The position numbers were made by a program, and so were the translations under genes. From assembly GCA_040255675.1 (NCBI GenBank), contig JBDZVM010000002.1, positions 1 to 64,000 of the forward strand: DNA of 64,000 nt, written 5' to 3'. The DNA comes from JBDZVM01 sp040255675. Lineage in GTDB: Bacteria > Actinomycetota > Actinomycetes > Acidothermales > Acidothermaceae. This document shows, one piece after another, positions 1-7,634 of the stretch (its first letter is position 1; each line of letters starts with the position of its first letter). A model generated the notes under the pieces. That model made no database searches, was not told the DNA's origin, and saw only the letters and a program-made list of their open reading frames with translations.

Positions 1-45
1 GACGGGGCCAAAATTCGCGACCACAAGTGGGGCCAAAACACTTGA
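1..45. repeat. Possible insertion-sequence terminus with two GGGGCCAAAA repeats
   Basis: The 10-bp word GGGGCCAAAA occurs at 4-13 and again at 29-38, 25 bp apart. Short tandem repeats near the tip are typical of IS21-type ends, and the adjoining minus-strand membrane-protein frame loses its hydrophobic character here. The rest of any element would lie outside the window, so the family is a guess. Confidence 0.3.
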
Positions 46-808
46 CGACACTCACAAGGCCGACGATGAGCGTGCAAAGCGCGTCGACGAGCACTCGACG
101 CCCGCCCGTCCATACGTCATGCGCCTCTCCTTGCCGACAGAGGACGAACCCTGGAAAGAAGAGCCGCAGCAGCAGCCAGAAGGCGGAACCGATAACGAAA
201 GTGAGGGCAGTCAAGCCCCCTGACGCCAAGAACGGCCCAATCGTGGGCAGCCATCGCGGGACGTTGGGCAGGATGCCGAACACGACGACAACCGCTCCGC
301 ACGCCACGAGCACGAGCCCCATCGGCAGTGCCCGCAGCCACAGCCCCCGCGCGCGTGGCCGCAGCTGCGCGCGGATCGCCGCACTGGCGTCGACTGCCCA
401 AGTTTCTGGACCGTCAGCGACAAGGCGCAGCGGGTAGAGCCTGCGACGTCTGAACGTCACTTGAATGCGATGACCGTCTGACTCCGCCGATATCTTCAGG
501 CCATAAATGTCGCCGAAGGTCGGGATGCGTGCGAGCACCTCCCCGAGCCGTCCTTGGATGCCTCGCTCCTGCGGCGTGTCCGCGACCACGACCTCCGCAA
601 GGGGCTGAGACGACGTGCTGACCTGCTTCAAAATCCTCTCAACCAAGGCGCTGAGGTCCTTGTCGTGTCCGTTCCAGCCGGCGTAAACGCTTGTGCACCG
701 CTTCTCTCCGTGCCGTCGACGTCCGCGATAGCTGCCTCCCGCCACGAAGATCTCATCGACCATTTGGTTGATGAACTTAGCCGCTGACAGTCGCACATTC
801 GGGGCCAT
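1..808 (-). CDS. Partial membrane protein, runs off the left edge
   Basis: An open minus-strand frame starts at ATG 808 (protein begins MAPNVRLSAAKF) after an AAGGTG-like ribosome site. It stays open to base 1, giving about 269 codons without a stop. The first 130 or so residues are soluble and charged. They are followed by two clear hydrophobic segments (around MGLVLVACGAVVVVFGIL and LTALTFVIGSAFWLLL) and a third weaker one (LVDALCTLIVGLVSVV). I do not recognise the family. The last 12 or so codons before the edge fall in the IS-like repeat, so the gene may be interrupted there rather than simply cut by the window. It is divergent from the gene at 961. Confidence 0.55.
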   Translation of the reverse strand, partial: MAPNVRLSAAKFINQMVDEIFVAGGSYRGRRRHGEKRCTSVYAGWNGHDKDLSALVERILKQVSTSSQPLAEVVVADTPQERGIQGRLGEVLARIPTFGDIYGLKISAESDGHRIQVTFRRRRLYPLRLVADGPETWAVDASAAIRAQLRPRARGLWLRALPMGLVLVACGAVVVVFGILPNVPRWLPTIGPFLASGGLTALTFVIGSAFWLLLRLFFPGFVLCRQGEAHDVWTGGRRVLVDALCTLIVGLVSVVKCFGPTCGREFWPR

Positions 809-960
809 CAAGCGCACCTTTGATTGCGCCGAACGGCCCGAAAAGCAGGACTGTTCGGCCGTAAGAATGTCATCTATAGATGACGAAAATTCCACTGCCG
901 CGTCAGAGAGACGCGTCACCATCGTGGCGTCATCTAAAAAGGACAACAGAGGAGATCAGT

Positions 961-1425
961 ATGAGACCCGCTCAGTTGCTCTTCGACTTCGACATCAACC
1001 CCACCGCCGGTGAAGGCACAGACGACGCACATGAGGATCGCGTCACGGACGACGCCACTGCGGGGACGCCGGACGACGGGCCGCAGGAGCGGCTCGCACG
1101 TTGGATAGCCGCCGAACTATGGGAAAGCGGCAAACCCGAAGTCATCGACGACGACGGCGCGCCATACGTTCAACTGCCGCTGAGCGACGATTGGCGGCCC
1201 GAGGTGCACCCGCCGGCGCCGATGGACCACATCCTGATCTGGCACCTGCTACCACCAGAAGACGAGGATCCCGACAACCCGCTGATGGGCACCATCTCCC
1301 TGCCCGCCGTGCGCCTCGTCGAACAACTCCGCGACGCGATCGAAACCGCGACCGGTGGCGCGGTCACACTTCCCGGCGCCGCAACGGCGCGGCGACAAGC
1401 TCGGCCCATGCGAGCCGCGTCGTGA
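961..1425 (+). CDS. Hypothetical acidic protein (154 aa)
   Basis: The start is taken at ATG 961 because GAGGAGA lies just upstream; a longer in-frame start at 880 has no such site. The protein (MRPAQLLFDFDINPTAG...) is rich in Asp, Glu and Pro in its first half. It has a possible helix near the C-terminus (LPAVRLVEQLRDAIETA). No domain is recognised. Its stop overlaps a GTG start for the following frame, which suggests translational coupling. The acidic, low-complexity character and the neighbouring transposase and recombinase remnants fit plasmid- or island-borne accessory genes, but no function can be given. Confidence 0.55.
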   Translation: MRPAQLLFDFDINPTAGEGTDDAHEDRVTDDATAGTPDDGPQERLARWIAAELWESGKPEVIDDDGAPYVQLPLSDDWRPEVHPPAPMDHILIWHLLPPEDEDPDNPLMGTISLPAVRLVEQLRDAIETATGGAVTLPGAATARRQARPMRAAS

Positions 1426-1726
1426 GCGACGACGTCTTCACAATCCGTGGCCGCCCGATCTTCTACGACCTCTGCTGTACCGGCTTGTCGCCCGCGACAA
1501 GGGGAAGTACGTCGTGGCGACGATGTGGCTCGGCATCGACCACAGTGACGACCCCGACGCGCCGCCGGTGATCTTCGGCACCGTGCTACGCGACCTGAGC
1601 ATCAGCGAAATCAACATCGAAGTCGAATGGCTCGCCGCCACCGAAACGGAGGCGCTGGAAAACCAGGCGAAACTCGTCGCCATCCTGAACGAAGGCACAC
1701 ATCGAGGAGATGACAGCGACGTGTGA
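1422..1726 (+). pseudogene. Hypothetical gene with an apparent frameshift
   Basis: A GTG at 1422, overlapping the previous stop, opens a frame reading VSDDVFTIRGRPIFYDL, which then degenerates into Arg/Ser-rich nonsense. Near base 1470 the neighbouring frame takes over sensibly (LLYRLVARDKGKYVVATMWL...) and continues to a stop at 1726 with balanced composition. Together they read as one protein of about 100 residues broken by a one-base change (-1 or +2 shift). It could be a sequencing error, a decayed gene or, less likely, programmed frameshifting. The family is unknown. It forms a pair with the gene at 961. Confidence 0.4.
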
Positions 1727-1786
1727 AACACCGCCGGGCGTGGACGGATTCGCTCGCGACGAGATGACCACGCCGTCTTCGGTCTG

Positions 1787-2053
1787 ATGTCCACCCACGA
1801 ATTCACGGCAATCACCGACCGGGTCAAAGCAGGCAGTCCGACCCCTTCCGACACGCGACGTGTGCTGCTGGAACCTGCCCGGACCCGATGGCTGCTCGCC
1901 TTGGGTGGCGACGACGAGGTCGGCAAAGACGGCACTGTGGAGGGTCCGCACGTCGAAGGTTGCTGGCGCTGGCATCACAAGTGCGCGGTCAACCTAATTC
2001 TGCTGCTCGCTGACACGTACCGCCGCAACATCGCCGCCGTCAGCCTTCGATAA
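1787..2053 (+). CDS. Weak hypothetical protein (88 aa)
   Basis: This is an ATG-initiated frame with moderately protein-like composition (MSTHEFTAITDRVKAG...) ending in a Leu-rich stretch (NLILLLADTYRRNIAAV). No convincing ribosome site or known domain is seen. It lies between a frameshifted gene and a recombinase-like remnant, so it may be a genuine small accessory gene or chance coding. It is the only plausible content I see for 1727-2117. Confidence 0.2.
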   Translation: MSTHEFTAITDRVKAGSPTPSDTRRVLLEPARTRWLLALGGDDEVGKDGTVEGPHVEGCWRWHHKCAVNLILLLADTYRRNIAAVSLR

Positions 2054-2117
2054 AAGCCCTCTTCCGGCCGCTCCGACAGTGACGTGTCGGCGCAAGCCGT
2101 CCGATCGATAGTGCGCA

Positions 2118-2971
2118 ATGCATTTCCAAGGCAACCGGTTGCCAAACGCCACGAGACCGGCCGGGGATCACAGTCAGCGCATCGCGGACAGCCACAACAT
2201 TCGTGTCTTTGTGGGAGGATCAGTGCTGCTCGTTTCCACCGCTCGCGGCGCAGCTCTCGCGTTTTGCGACACGCATTGCCGCGACAACGCCGGGTTCGAA
2301 GGCGGTGCGACGCAAACGGCGCAGCGAGTCTGCCTGACCTGTTTTGCCTGCGCCGCAACGCACTTCGTGCCGGACTGTCGATTGTGTTCGTCCGGTTGGT
2401 CGTGCAGCGCCAACGCGTGGCTGGCCAGCGTCGAACCTGTTTTGGCGCTGCGGAACTTGGCCCGCGTAGGAATTCCAATCACCGAAGCGATATGGCGGCA
2501 GCGCCGAGATTGCCGAGTACTGGCGGCAGGCGCGGCTGCAACCAAGCCCCGGCCGGACCCAGACGATGCGCACCAGTCTTGTGCTCGGGCTGGGATGCGG
2601 TCTTCCTTCCAGGTCACTCGTCCACGTTCCGCGCTCGACCTGTACGCCGACGAACTACTCGCCGTCCAACACGACTACAAGGACTCGCCGACCCTGTTCG
2701 GCGCCACCTCGTGGAACTCGTCTTACATCAGCGACCGACTTTCCCGTCTCAGCCTGCCACCGACGATGCCCGCCCTGCGGATCGCCCGGCTACGAAGCAC
2801 TTGGCTGCTCCACCACCTCAGCATCGGCACACGCATCCCCGAGTTGGCGGCGGCGGTAGGACGGTCGGCATCACGACATTCTCAGACCTCATCGGGTTCG
2901 TACCCCCATTGGATCCCGATCCAGATAAGGCAGCGGCGGCCGTGCGCACGATGCTCGCAGGACGCCGATGA
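2118..2971 (+). pseudogene. Remnant of a tyrosine-recombinase-like integrase
   Basis: The region from about 2630 to 2870 reads as coherent protein (SALDLYADELLAVQHDY ... LRIARLRSTWLLHHLSIGTR ... IPELAAAVG). It then shifts frame near 2870 and finishes in another frame (TFSDLIGFVPPLDPD ... MLAGRR) with a stop at 2971. The R-L-R-S-T-W-L-L-H-H-L word and the closing VPP segment resemble C-terminal parts of actinobacterial site-specific recombinases, but this is from memory of the family and is not verified. The Cys-rich upstream part (CLTCFACAATHFVP) may belong to it. The frameshift suggests it is no longer functional. Confidence 0.35.
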
Positions 2972-3195
2972 GCGCATCCGAACGCGATGCCGCGACGGCG
3001 CCGTCGAAGAAGAAAAAGCATCGCGCACCTGTGTCAGTCGTGTTCCGACGCGCCCCCAGCAACACACTGTTCGATCAGGCGCGCCGAATTGCGAAGCGGG
3101 CAGAAGTCGTTGAGGCGCTGACTATCGCAACCAGTGAGGACGCCAACCGACCTGGCAGCATTCCGGTGCTCGCGGTCGTGGTGGCCTACATTTGA
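2968..3195 (+). CDS. Small basic protein preceding the transposase-like gene (orfA-like)
   Basis: This 75-residue frame starts at ATG 2968, overlapping the stop of the integrase-like remnant in an ATGA arrangement. It begins MSASERDAATAPSKKKKHRAP and ends in a hydrophobic stretch (IPVLAVVVAYI). Its TGA at 3193-3195 overlaps a TTG at 3192 that opens the long transposase-like frame in the -1 phase. It may therefore be a separate first ORF of an insertion sequence, or the true N-terminus of that transposase separated by a frameshift. The second reading is attractive because the downstream frame lacks an N-terminal domain. Confidence 0.45.
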   Translation: MSASERDAATAPSKKKKHRAPVSVVFRRAPSNTLFDQARRIAKRAEVVEALTIATSEDANRPGSIPVLAVVVAYI

Positions 3196-4844
3196 ACAGC
3201 TTCGAGAAAGACCATCGCGGGGGAACGAACGACGCCGCGGCGCAACTCGCCGCGATGACACCACCGCAGCGCGCGATGCTGGGCGTGCGGCACGTCCCAA
3301 AGAAGCATCTCTACAAGCGCTTTCACTACAAGGAATCCGTGATCTCCCGCGCGCTTGCTGAGACGTTCGAATGCGTGGATGGCGAGGGTGTCGTGACAGT
3401 GTGCGACATGGCGTGGTTCACCCAGCAGATCATCGCCGCGAGTATTGAAGACGGGTATCCGTCGTCTCGCAGTCGCGCCGTCGACGGAACCGACTGGCAA
3501 ACCTCAGCAAAGCTGCACTATCCACGCAAGGACTCCACGCCAGCTGAGACAGATTCGCTGACCTATGACGGCGCACCGTTGCCAACCGCGGACGACGACG
3601 ATGCGACGGCGGCGGTCGAGGCCGGGGAAGCAACGACCGCAAGAAGCGCCACCCAAGTCGCGCCGTCGAAGAACAAGGCAGCGAGCAAAAAGAAGGCTAC
3701 CGATGGCGGCGGCCAGCCGAAGATCCTCATCCTTGGTCACGACGAGAACGGCCGACGGGTCTACACGAAAGACGTCGATGCCCGTGCAGGGTGGCGGTCA
3801 GCGACGAACAACCGCAAGGCCGGAACGTTCATCGGTTACGAGACCCATCTCGTCGTGCAGGCGCGAGACGTCGCCTGGACCGATTACAGCTCGTCGATCA
3901 ATCTCGGGCCGGCAGTGCCGGGCTTCATCACCAGCGCAGTCGTCGTGCCGGCCGGCAGTCACAAATCACGATCGATCGTGCCAGCTTTGCTCGCTGAGAA
4001 GAAGATCAACAACATCGTGTGGGACCGCGGCTACACCCATGAAGATCGCGCGACGTGGGCGATCCCGCTACGTCAAGCCGGCATCAGCATCACCTTCGAC
4101 CTAACCAAACGTCAGCGAGGTGTCGGGGAAGCCGTCATGAACGGGATCGTGATCGACGGCAACCTCTTCAGCGAGCACCTTCCCGCCGAGTTTCGAGCCG
4201 AGCTGCCCAGACCGCCACGCAACTGCCCAACCAAAGACCTCCCGACCTACACCGCGCCATTTGACGCCCGAGCCAAATGGCGGTTCTCGGTCCACGGACG
4301 GCCCGACGACGACGGCTACTTCCGGATGCGTTGCCCGTTCTGCGCTGGCCGCCTCGGCATCCTCGGGCGGCCCAACCGAAAGCTCAACGCAGGCGCACCC
4401 CGAGTCGAACTGCCCGACGGCGCGAGATGCTGCGCCGGCGTTCGACGTTTCACCGCTGCCGACCTGCTCCACGCCCAAGAGATCCCTTACGGCACCACGG
4501 CGTACTGGGTGTCGTATCACCGGCGGAACATCGTCGAGAACGCGAACGCGAGGATGAAAGGCCAATACATCAGCCTTGACCGGCTGTACACCCGCAAATT
4601 CGGTGTGACAAAGCAGGCTTGGGCTCTGGCGTTCGCAATCGTCGGAGTCAACCGCGACATCGCCCGCGCGTGGCGGGAAGACAGCGCCCGCGACCTCGAC
4701 ACCCAAACCCAACCGGCGACCCGCGCCCGTCGACGCACAAGCACCTACCGCGACGTGCTACCGACCGGCGACACCACACGCACCGCGGCCCGGGCCGCCG
4801 AGCCCCCCGGCACTGACCCTCCTGAGCGTCGGCACGCGCGTTAG
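3192..4844 (+). mobile_element. DDE-type transposase-like protein (550 aa)
   Basis: The protein shows a pattern compatible with a DDE transposase. There is an Asp in DGTDWQ near residue 102, a second Asp in VWDRGYTHED near residue 280, and a Glu in NIVENANARMKGQY near residue 450, with a conserved-looking core between them (GTFIGYETHLVV). A Lys-rich linker lies at about residues 160-178, and a Cys pair (MRCPFCAG) near 385 sits inside the catalytic part. The start is TTG 3192, in -1 phase overlap with the preceding small ORF. Terminal inverted repeats were not located, so the element's borders are unknown. It resembles IS1182/IS5-like transposases loosely; the family assignment is uncertain. 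Confidence 0.6.
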
Positions 4845-4891
4845 CCGCGACAGCTTCCCCGAACCAACTTCACCTTCGCGACAACAGTCAT

Positions 4892-4920
4892 CCCGGCGCG
4901 TCCCGCGCCGGGCTTCTTTC
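4892..4920 (+). terminator. Strong intrinsic terminator after the transposase-like gene
   Basis: The arms CCCGGCGCG (4892-4900) and CGCGCCGGG (4904-4912) pair perfectly over 9 bp around a 3-base loop. A pyrimidine tract (CTTCTTTC) follows, 47 bases after the transposase stop. The sequence from here to 5080 shows no gene. Confidence 0.75.
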
Positions 4921-5080
4921 GTGTTTCACACGATGAGGCGTCGCCCGCAGCACAGGCCAAGACCGTCCCGAGCCGCGACAGAACTCGACTTGTCCGAATC
5001 GACGGAAGAATCGGGCCGTGCTCACGCTACGCATCGGCTTTTGTGAACACAGCACGCGACGTTTTCGGAACATGCCGTAG

Positions 5081-5448
5081 TGGAGGTGCCGGGAATCGAA
5101 CCCGGGTCCTTCGGCGGTAAGAAAGGGCTTCTCCGGGCGCAGCCTGCGTCGTCTTTCTCAGCCCCAACGGTCTTTCAGGCAAGCCGTTGCGACGGGCTCA
5201 GCTGCTGTTTGCTTTCCCGATCAGTCCCGCAGCCGGGCCGATCGGTTGAGCCTCCTGCTGATGCCAGGTCCTAGGTCGGAGGCGCTCCTAGGCTGACAGC
5301 CACGCGTCTTACTTAGGCAGCAAGAGCGTAGGCAGCGCGGTTTGTATTGGCGCTTATTTCTTTGCAGCGCATGGTTAACGAGATCATCACTGCGATCCTC
5401 GGCCCGCTTCCCCTGTCTCGACGTCCGAAGTCGAAACCAGTCACCCCC
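5081..5448 (-). ncRNA. ssrA: tmRNA (transfer-messenger RNA)
   Basis: On the minus strand the RNA begins GGGGGTGACTGGTTTCGAC and ends with a T-arm (GGGTTCGATTCCC) and acceptor strand CACCTCCA. The 5' GGGGGTG and 3' CACCTCC pair over seven positions with one G-U. CCA is not encoded (CTA follows). A resume frame encodes the tag ANTNRAAYALAA. The length of about 368 nt is usual. With SmpB, encoded 1.7 kb upstream on the same strand, it rescues stalled ribosomes and tags incomplete proteins for proteolysis. Its 3' end faces the mobile-looking region at 1-4.9 kb, as expected for an integration target. Confidence 0.95.
5313..5351 (-). other. tmRNA proteolysis-tag reading frame (ANTNRAAYALAA)
   Basis: Within ssrA, a minus-strand frame beginning at a GCC resume codon (5351-5349) reads A-N-T-N-R-A-A-Y-A-L-A-A then TAA. 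The terminal ALAA is the degradation signal recognised by ClpXP-type proteases in the known tmRNA system. Confidence 0.9.
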
Positions 5449-5532
5449 TATGCAGTTGTCGTCGTCCACTCTACCGGGCGACGCGAGCTGATGCCGGACG
5501 GCGACGAGCACCGCCGCCGTCCGGCTGTGATC

Positions 5533-6879
5533 TTAGAACGCGCCCGTGCCCTGCGGCGTGCCGAGGCCAGTGGGGCCGTCCCACCCGGTTCCGGCAGTGC
5601 ACAACGAAGATCCACCGCACGATCCGTTACTGCCGCCGGTCACATCGTTGAGGCTCGCCGTGTGACTGTACGGGTACGAACCGTACGAGACGCTCCCGGC
5701 GTTTCCGGCGAGCGCGTACACGCTTGCGATGATCGGTGAGCTGACGGACGTGCCGCCGAACACGAGCCATCCGCTGTAACCCTGGTACGAATACGAGTCG
5801 TAGACGGCGACGCCGGTGGCGGGGTCGGCGACCGCGGAAACGTCGGCCACCGCGCGCTTACCGCAAGGCGCCACGCCCGATTGCCATGACGGTTGAGTGT
5901 CGTATGCCGAGCAACCGGAGCCGGCACCCGACCATGCGGTTTCACTCCACCCGCGCGAATTCGACGCGCGCGTCAGCGATGTTCCGCCGACCGCGGTGAC
6001 GTAACGCGAGGCCGCCGGATATTCGACGCCGTAACCGTTGTCACCCGAGCTTGCCGTAATGGCCACACCCGGGTGATTGAAATAGTTAGCGTCGTAAGTG
6101 GAGTCAGCGCTCGATTCGGTGCCGCCGTAGCTGTTCGACACGGCGTTCGCACCGAGCCTCACCGCGGTGTTCACCGCCGTCCCGAGGTTCTTCATAGAGG
6201 CGCTGGAGGCCTCGACCAGCAAGATATGGCAGTTCGGGCAGATCGCCGAAACCATGTCGAGGTCGAGCGAAATTTCCTCCGCCCAGCTTCCGCTACGCCG
6301 CGGATAGCTCGTGCCGCCGTTTTGGTCAACCTTGCGGAAGCACCCATTCGCGGTCGTGCACGCCGAAAGGCCGAACTGGCTCCGGTAAACCGCGAGGTCT
6401 GATTCGGCGGTCGGGTCGTCGTACGCGTCGACGATGGCGACGGTCTGCCCGGAGCCAGCGGTGCTCGACGGCAGGTTGTATGCCGATTGCAAATCGGACG
6501 GCGCGTAGCCCGAAATCGTGGCGTGCGGGCTCGGCTTTGCCGGGGCTATATCGGTGCGCAGAAGGGCGCCGCATCGGGCAACACCCGTCGGAACCGAAGC
6601 GCACACGTGAATCCACGAAACCGCGTTGCCGGGAGGACTCGCGGGCGGCGCGGCGACCGCGGTGGCGGTAAAGGTGCCGGCGCCAATCATCGCGAGGACG
6701 GCGCCGGCAGCCGCCGTGGCGCCCCGCCGAAAAACAGTCTGGGCAAGAGAACCCCTTCGGGTCGGGATTTTGCTCGAGAACGCCGGCCCGCGGGAAGTCG
6801 GGAAAAGGGTCGGCCCCGACAGAGCCCGTCCGGAGGAAAAGCGCGTGAAGAAATGCCGCACTAAAAGAAACCGGCGCAT
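5533..6879 (-). CDS. Secreted S53 (sedolisin-family) serine-carboxyl peptidase
   Basis: The 448-residue protein has a long basic N-terminus and a hydrophobic segment near residues 55-75 ending in AVAAPPAS, consistent with export. Catalytic signatures of family S53 are present: E-I-S-L-D (Glu and Asp four apart) near residue 200, SSGDNG (oxyanion Asp) near 280, and GGTSVSSP with the nucleophile Ser near 380. No large N-terminal pro-domain of the kind seen in classical sedolisins is evident, so activation may differ. The start ATG 6879 has a G-rich site upstream; internal starts closer to the signal segment are possible. It lies between smpB and ssrA on the same strand but looks like an unrelated inserted gene. 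Confidence 0.85.
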   Translation of the reverse strand: MRRFLLVRHFFTRFSSGRALSGPTLFPTSRGPAFSSKIPTRRGSLAQTVFRRGATAAAGAVLAMIGAGTFTATAVAAPPASPPGNAVSWIHVCASVPTGVARCGALLRTDIAPAKPSPHATISGYAPSDLQSAYNLPSSTAGSGQTVAIVDAYDDPTAESDLAVYRSQFGLSACTTANGCFRKVDQNGGTSYPRRSGSWAEEISLDLDMVSAICPNCHILLVEASSASMKNLGTAVNTAVRLGANAVSNSYGGTESSADSTYDANYFNHPGVAITASSGDNGYGVEYPAASRYVTAVGGTSLTRASNSRGWSETAWSGAGSGCSAYDTQPSWQSGVAPCGKRAVADVSAVADPATGVAVYDSYSYQGYSGWLVFGGTSVSSPIIASVYALAGNAGSVSYGSYPYSHTASLNDVTGGSNGSCGGSSLCTAGTGWDGPTGLGTPQGTGAF

Positions 6880-7053
6880 GAGCGCCCCCTTTTTATGTGC
6901 GCTGTCGTCGGGGTCGGCCGACGCAGCGGCGTTGATCGACTGCGACGAAGATACCGACTTGATCGGTGGTGCGCTAGATACAAATATGTGGCGTTACGGT
7001 GCGAGTGACCGATTTCCCGGCCGCTGACTGCCTGGAACCCCCGGCCCAGTCGA

Positions 7054-7105
7054 CCCGAGGACAGGCTAAGACCCCCGAGCACAGGCGTCCTGGCCTGTCC
7101 TCGGG
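7054..7105. repeat. Three-armed repeat downstream of smpB (two direct copies, one inverted)
   Basis: CCCGAGGACAGGC (7054-7066) is perfectly complementary to GCCTGTCCTCGGG (7093-7105) over 13 bp. A second direct copy differing at one base (7074-7086) lies between them. Either direct copy can pair with the inverted copy, giving two mutually exclusive hairpins. It lies 50-100 bases past the smpB stop, in a 275-bp gap (6880-7154) that holds no gene. It may act as an RNA 3' end structure. Confidence 0.7.
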
Positions 7106-7110
7106 CATGG

Positions 7111-7130
7111 TGATCACGTTTACGTGATCA
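7111..7130. repeat. 20-bp palindrome TGATCACGT-TT-ACGTGATCA
   Basis: Nine-base arms are perfectly symmetric around a central TT, 25 bp past the smpB stop. It could be an operator for a dimeric regulator or the hairpin of a terminator, but it lacks a flanking T-run on either strand. Confidence 0.5.
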
Positions 7131-7154
7131 ACTCGCGGCCACCAAAACGGCGCG

Positions 7155-7634
7155 CTAGGCGATCATGCCTTTGGCGCGGCGGCCTAGCGCGCGAGCGATC
7201 TCGCGCCCGGCGTCGCGTTCGGCCAGTGCCTGCCGCTTGTCGTAGGTCTTCTTGCCGCGCGCCAGCGCGATCTCGACCTTGGCCCGCCCGTCTTTGAAGT
7301 ACAGCGACAGCGGCACCAAGGTGACGCCGGTTTCGCGCGTCTTGCCCATGAGCCGGGTTATCTCCTTGCGGTGCAACAGCAATTTGCGAGCCCGGCGCGG
7401 CTCGTGGTTGGTCCAGGTGCCCTCGGTGTATTCGGGAATGTGCACGCCTTGCAGCCACACCTCGCCGTCCTTGATGACGCCGAACCCGTCGACCAGCGAG
7501 GCACGACCGGCCCGCAGCGACTTCACTTCCGTGCCGGTGAGCACCACGCCCGCTTCGTAGACGTCGTCGATGTGATAGTCGTGGCGGGCTTTTTTGTTGC
7601 TGGCTATGAGTTTTCGGCCGGTTTCTTTGGGCAT
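7155..7634 (-). CDS. smpB: SsrA-binding protein SmpB
   Basis: The 159-residue protein is a full-length SmpB. It starts MPKETGRKLIASNKKARHDY, contains the GTEVKSLRAGRASLVDGFG core, and ends in a basic tail with DAGREIARALGRRAKGMIA. SmpB delivers alanyl-tmRNA to stalled ribosomes and its C-terminal tail mimics mRNA in the channel. Its ATG overlaps the stop of the S41 protease gene (ATGA), so the two are probably co-translated. The partner tmRNA is encoded downstream on the same strand, with a peptidase gene in between. Confidence 0.97.
   Translation of the reverse strand: MPKETGRKLIASNKKARHDYHIDDVYEAGVVLTGTEVKSLRAGRASLVDGFGVIKDGEVWLQGVHIPEYTEGTWTNHEPRRARKLLLHRKEITRLMGKTRETGVTLVPLSLYFKDGRAKVEIALARGKKTYDKRQALAERDAGREIARALGRRAKGMIA

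Noticed and set aside
2174..2617. Minus-strand frames of about 120-150 codons
   Set aside because: No ribosome site or domain; the plus strand carries a more coherent recombinase-like reading here.
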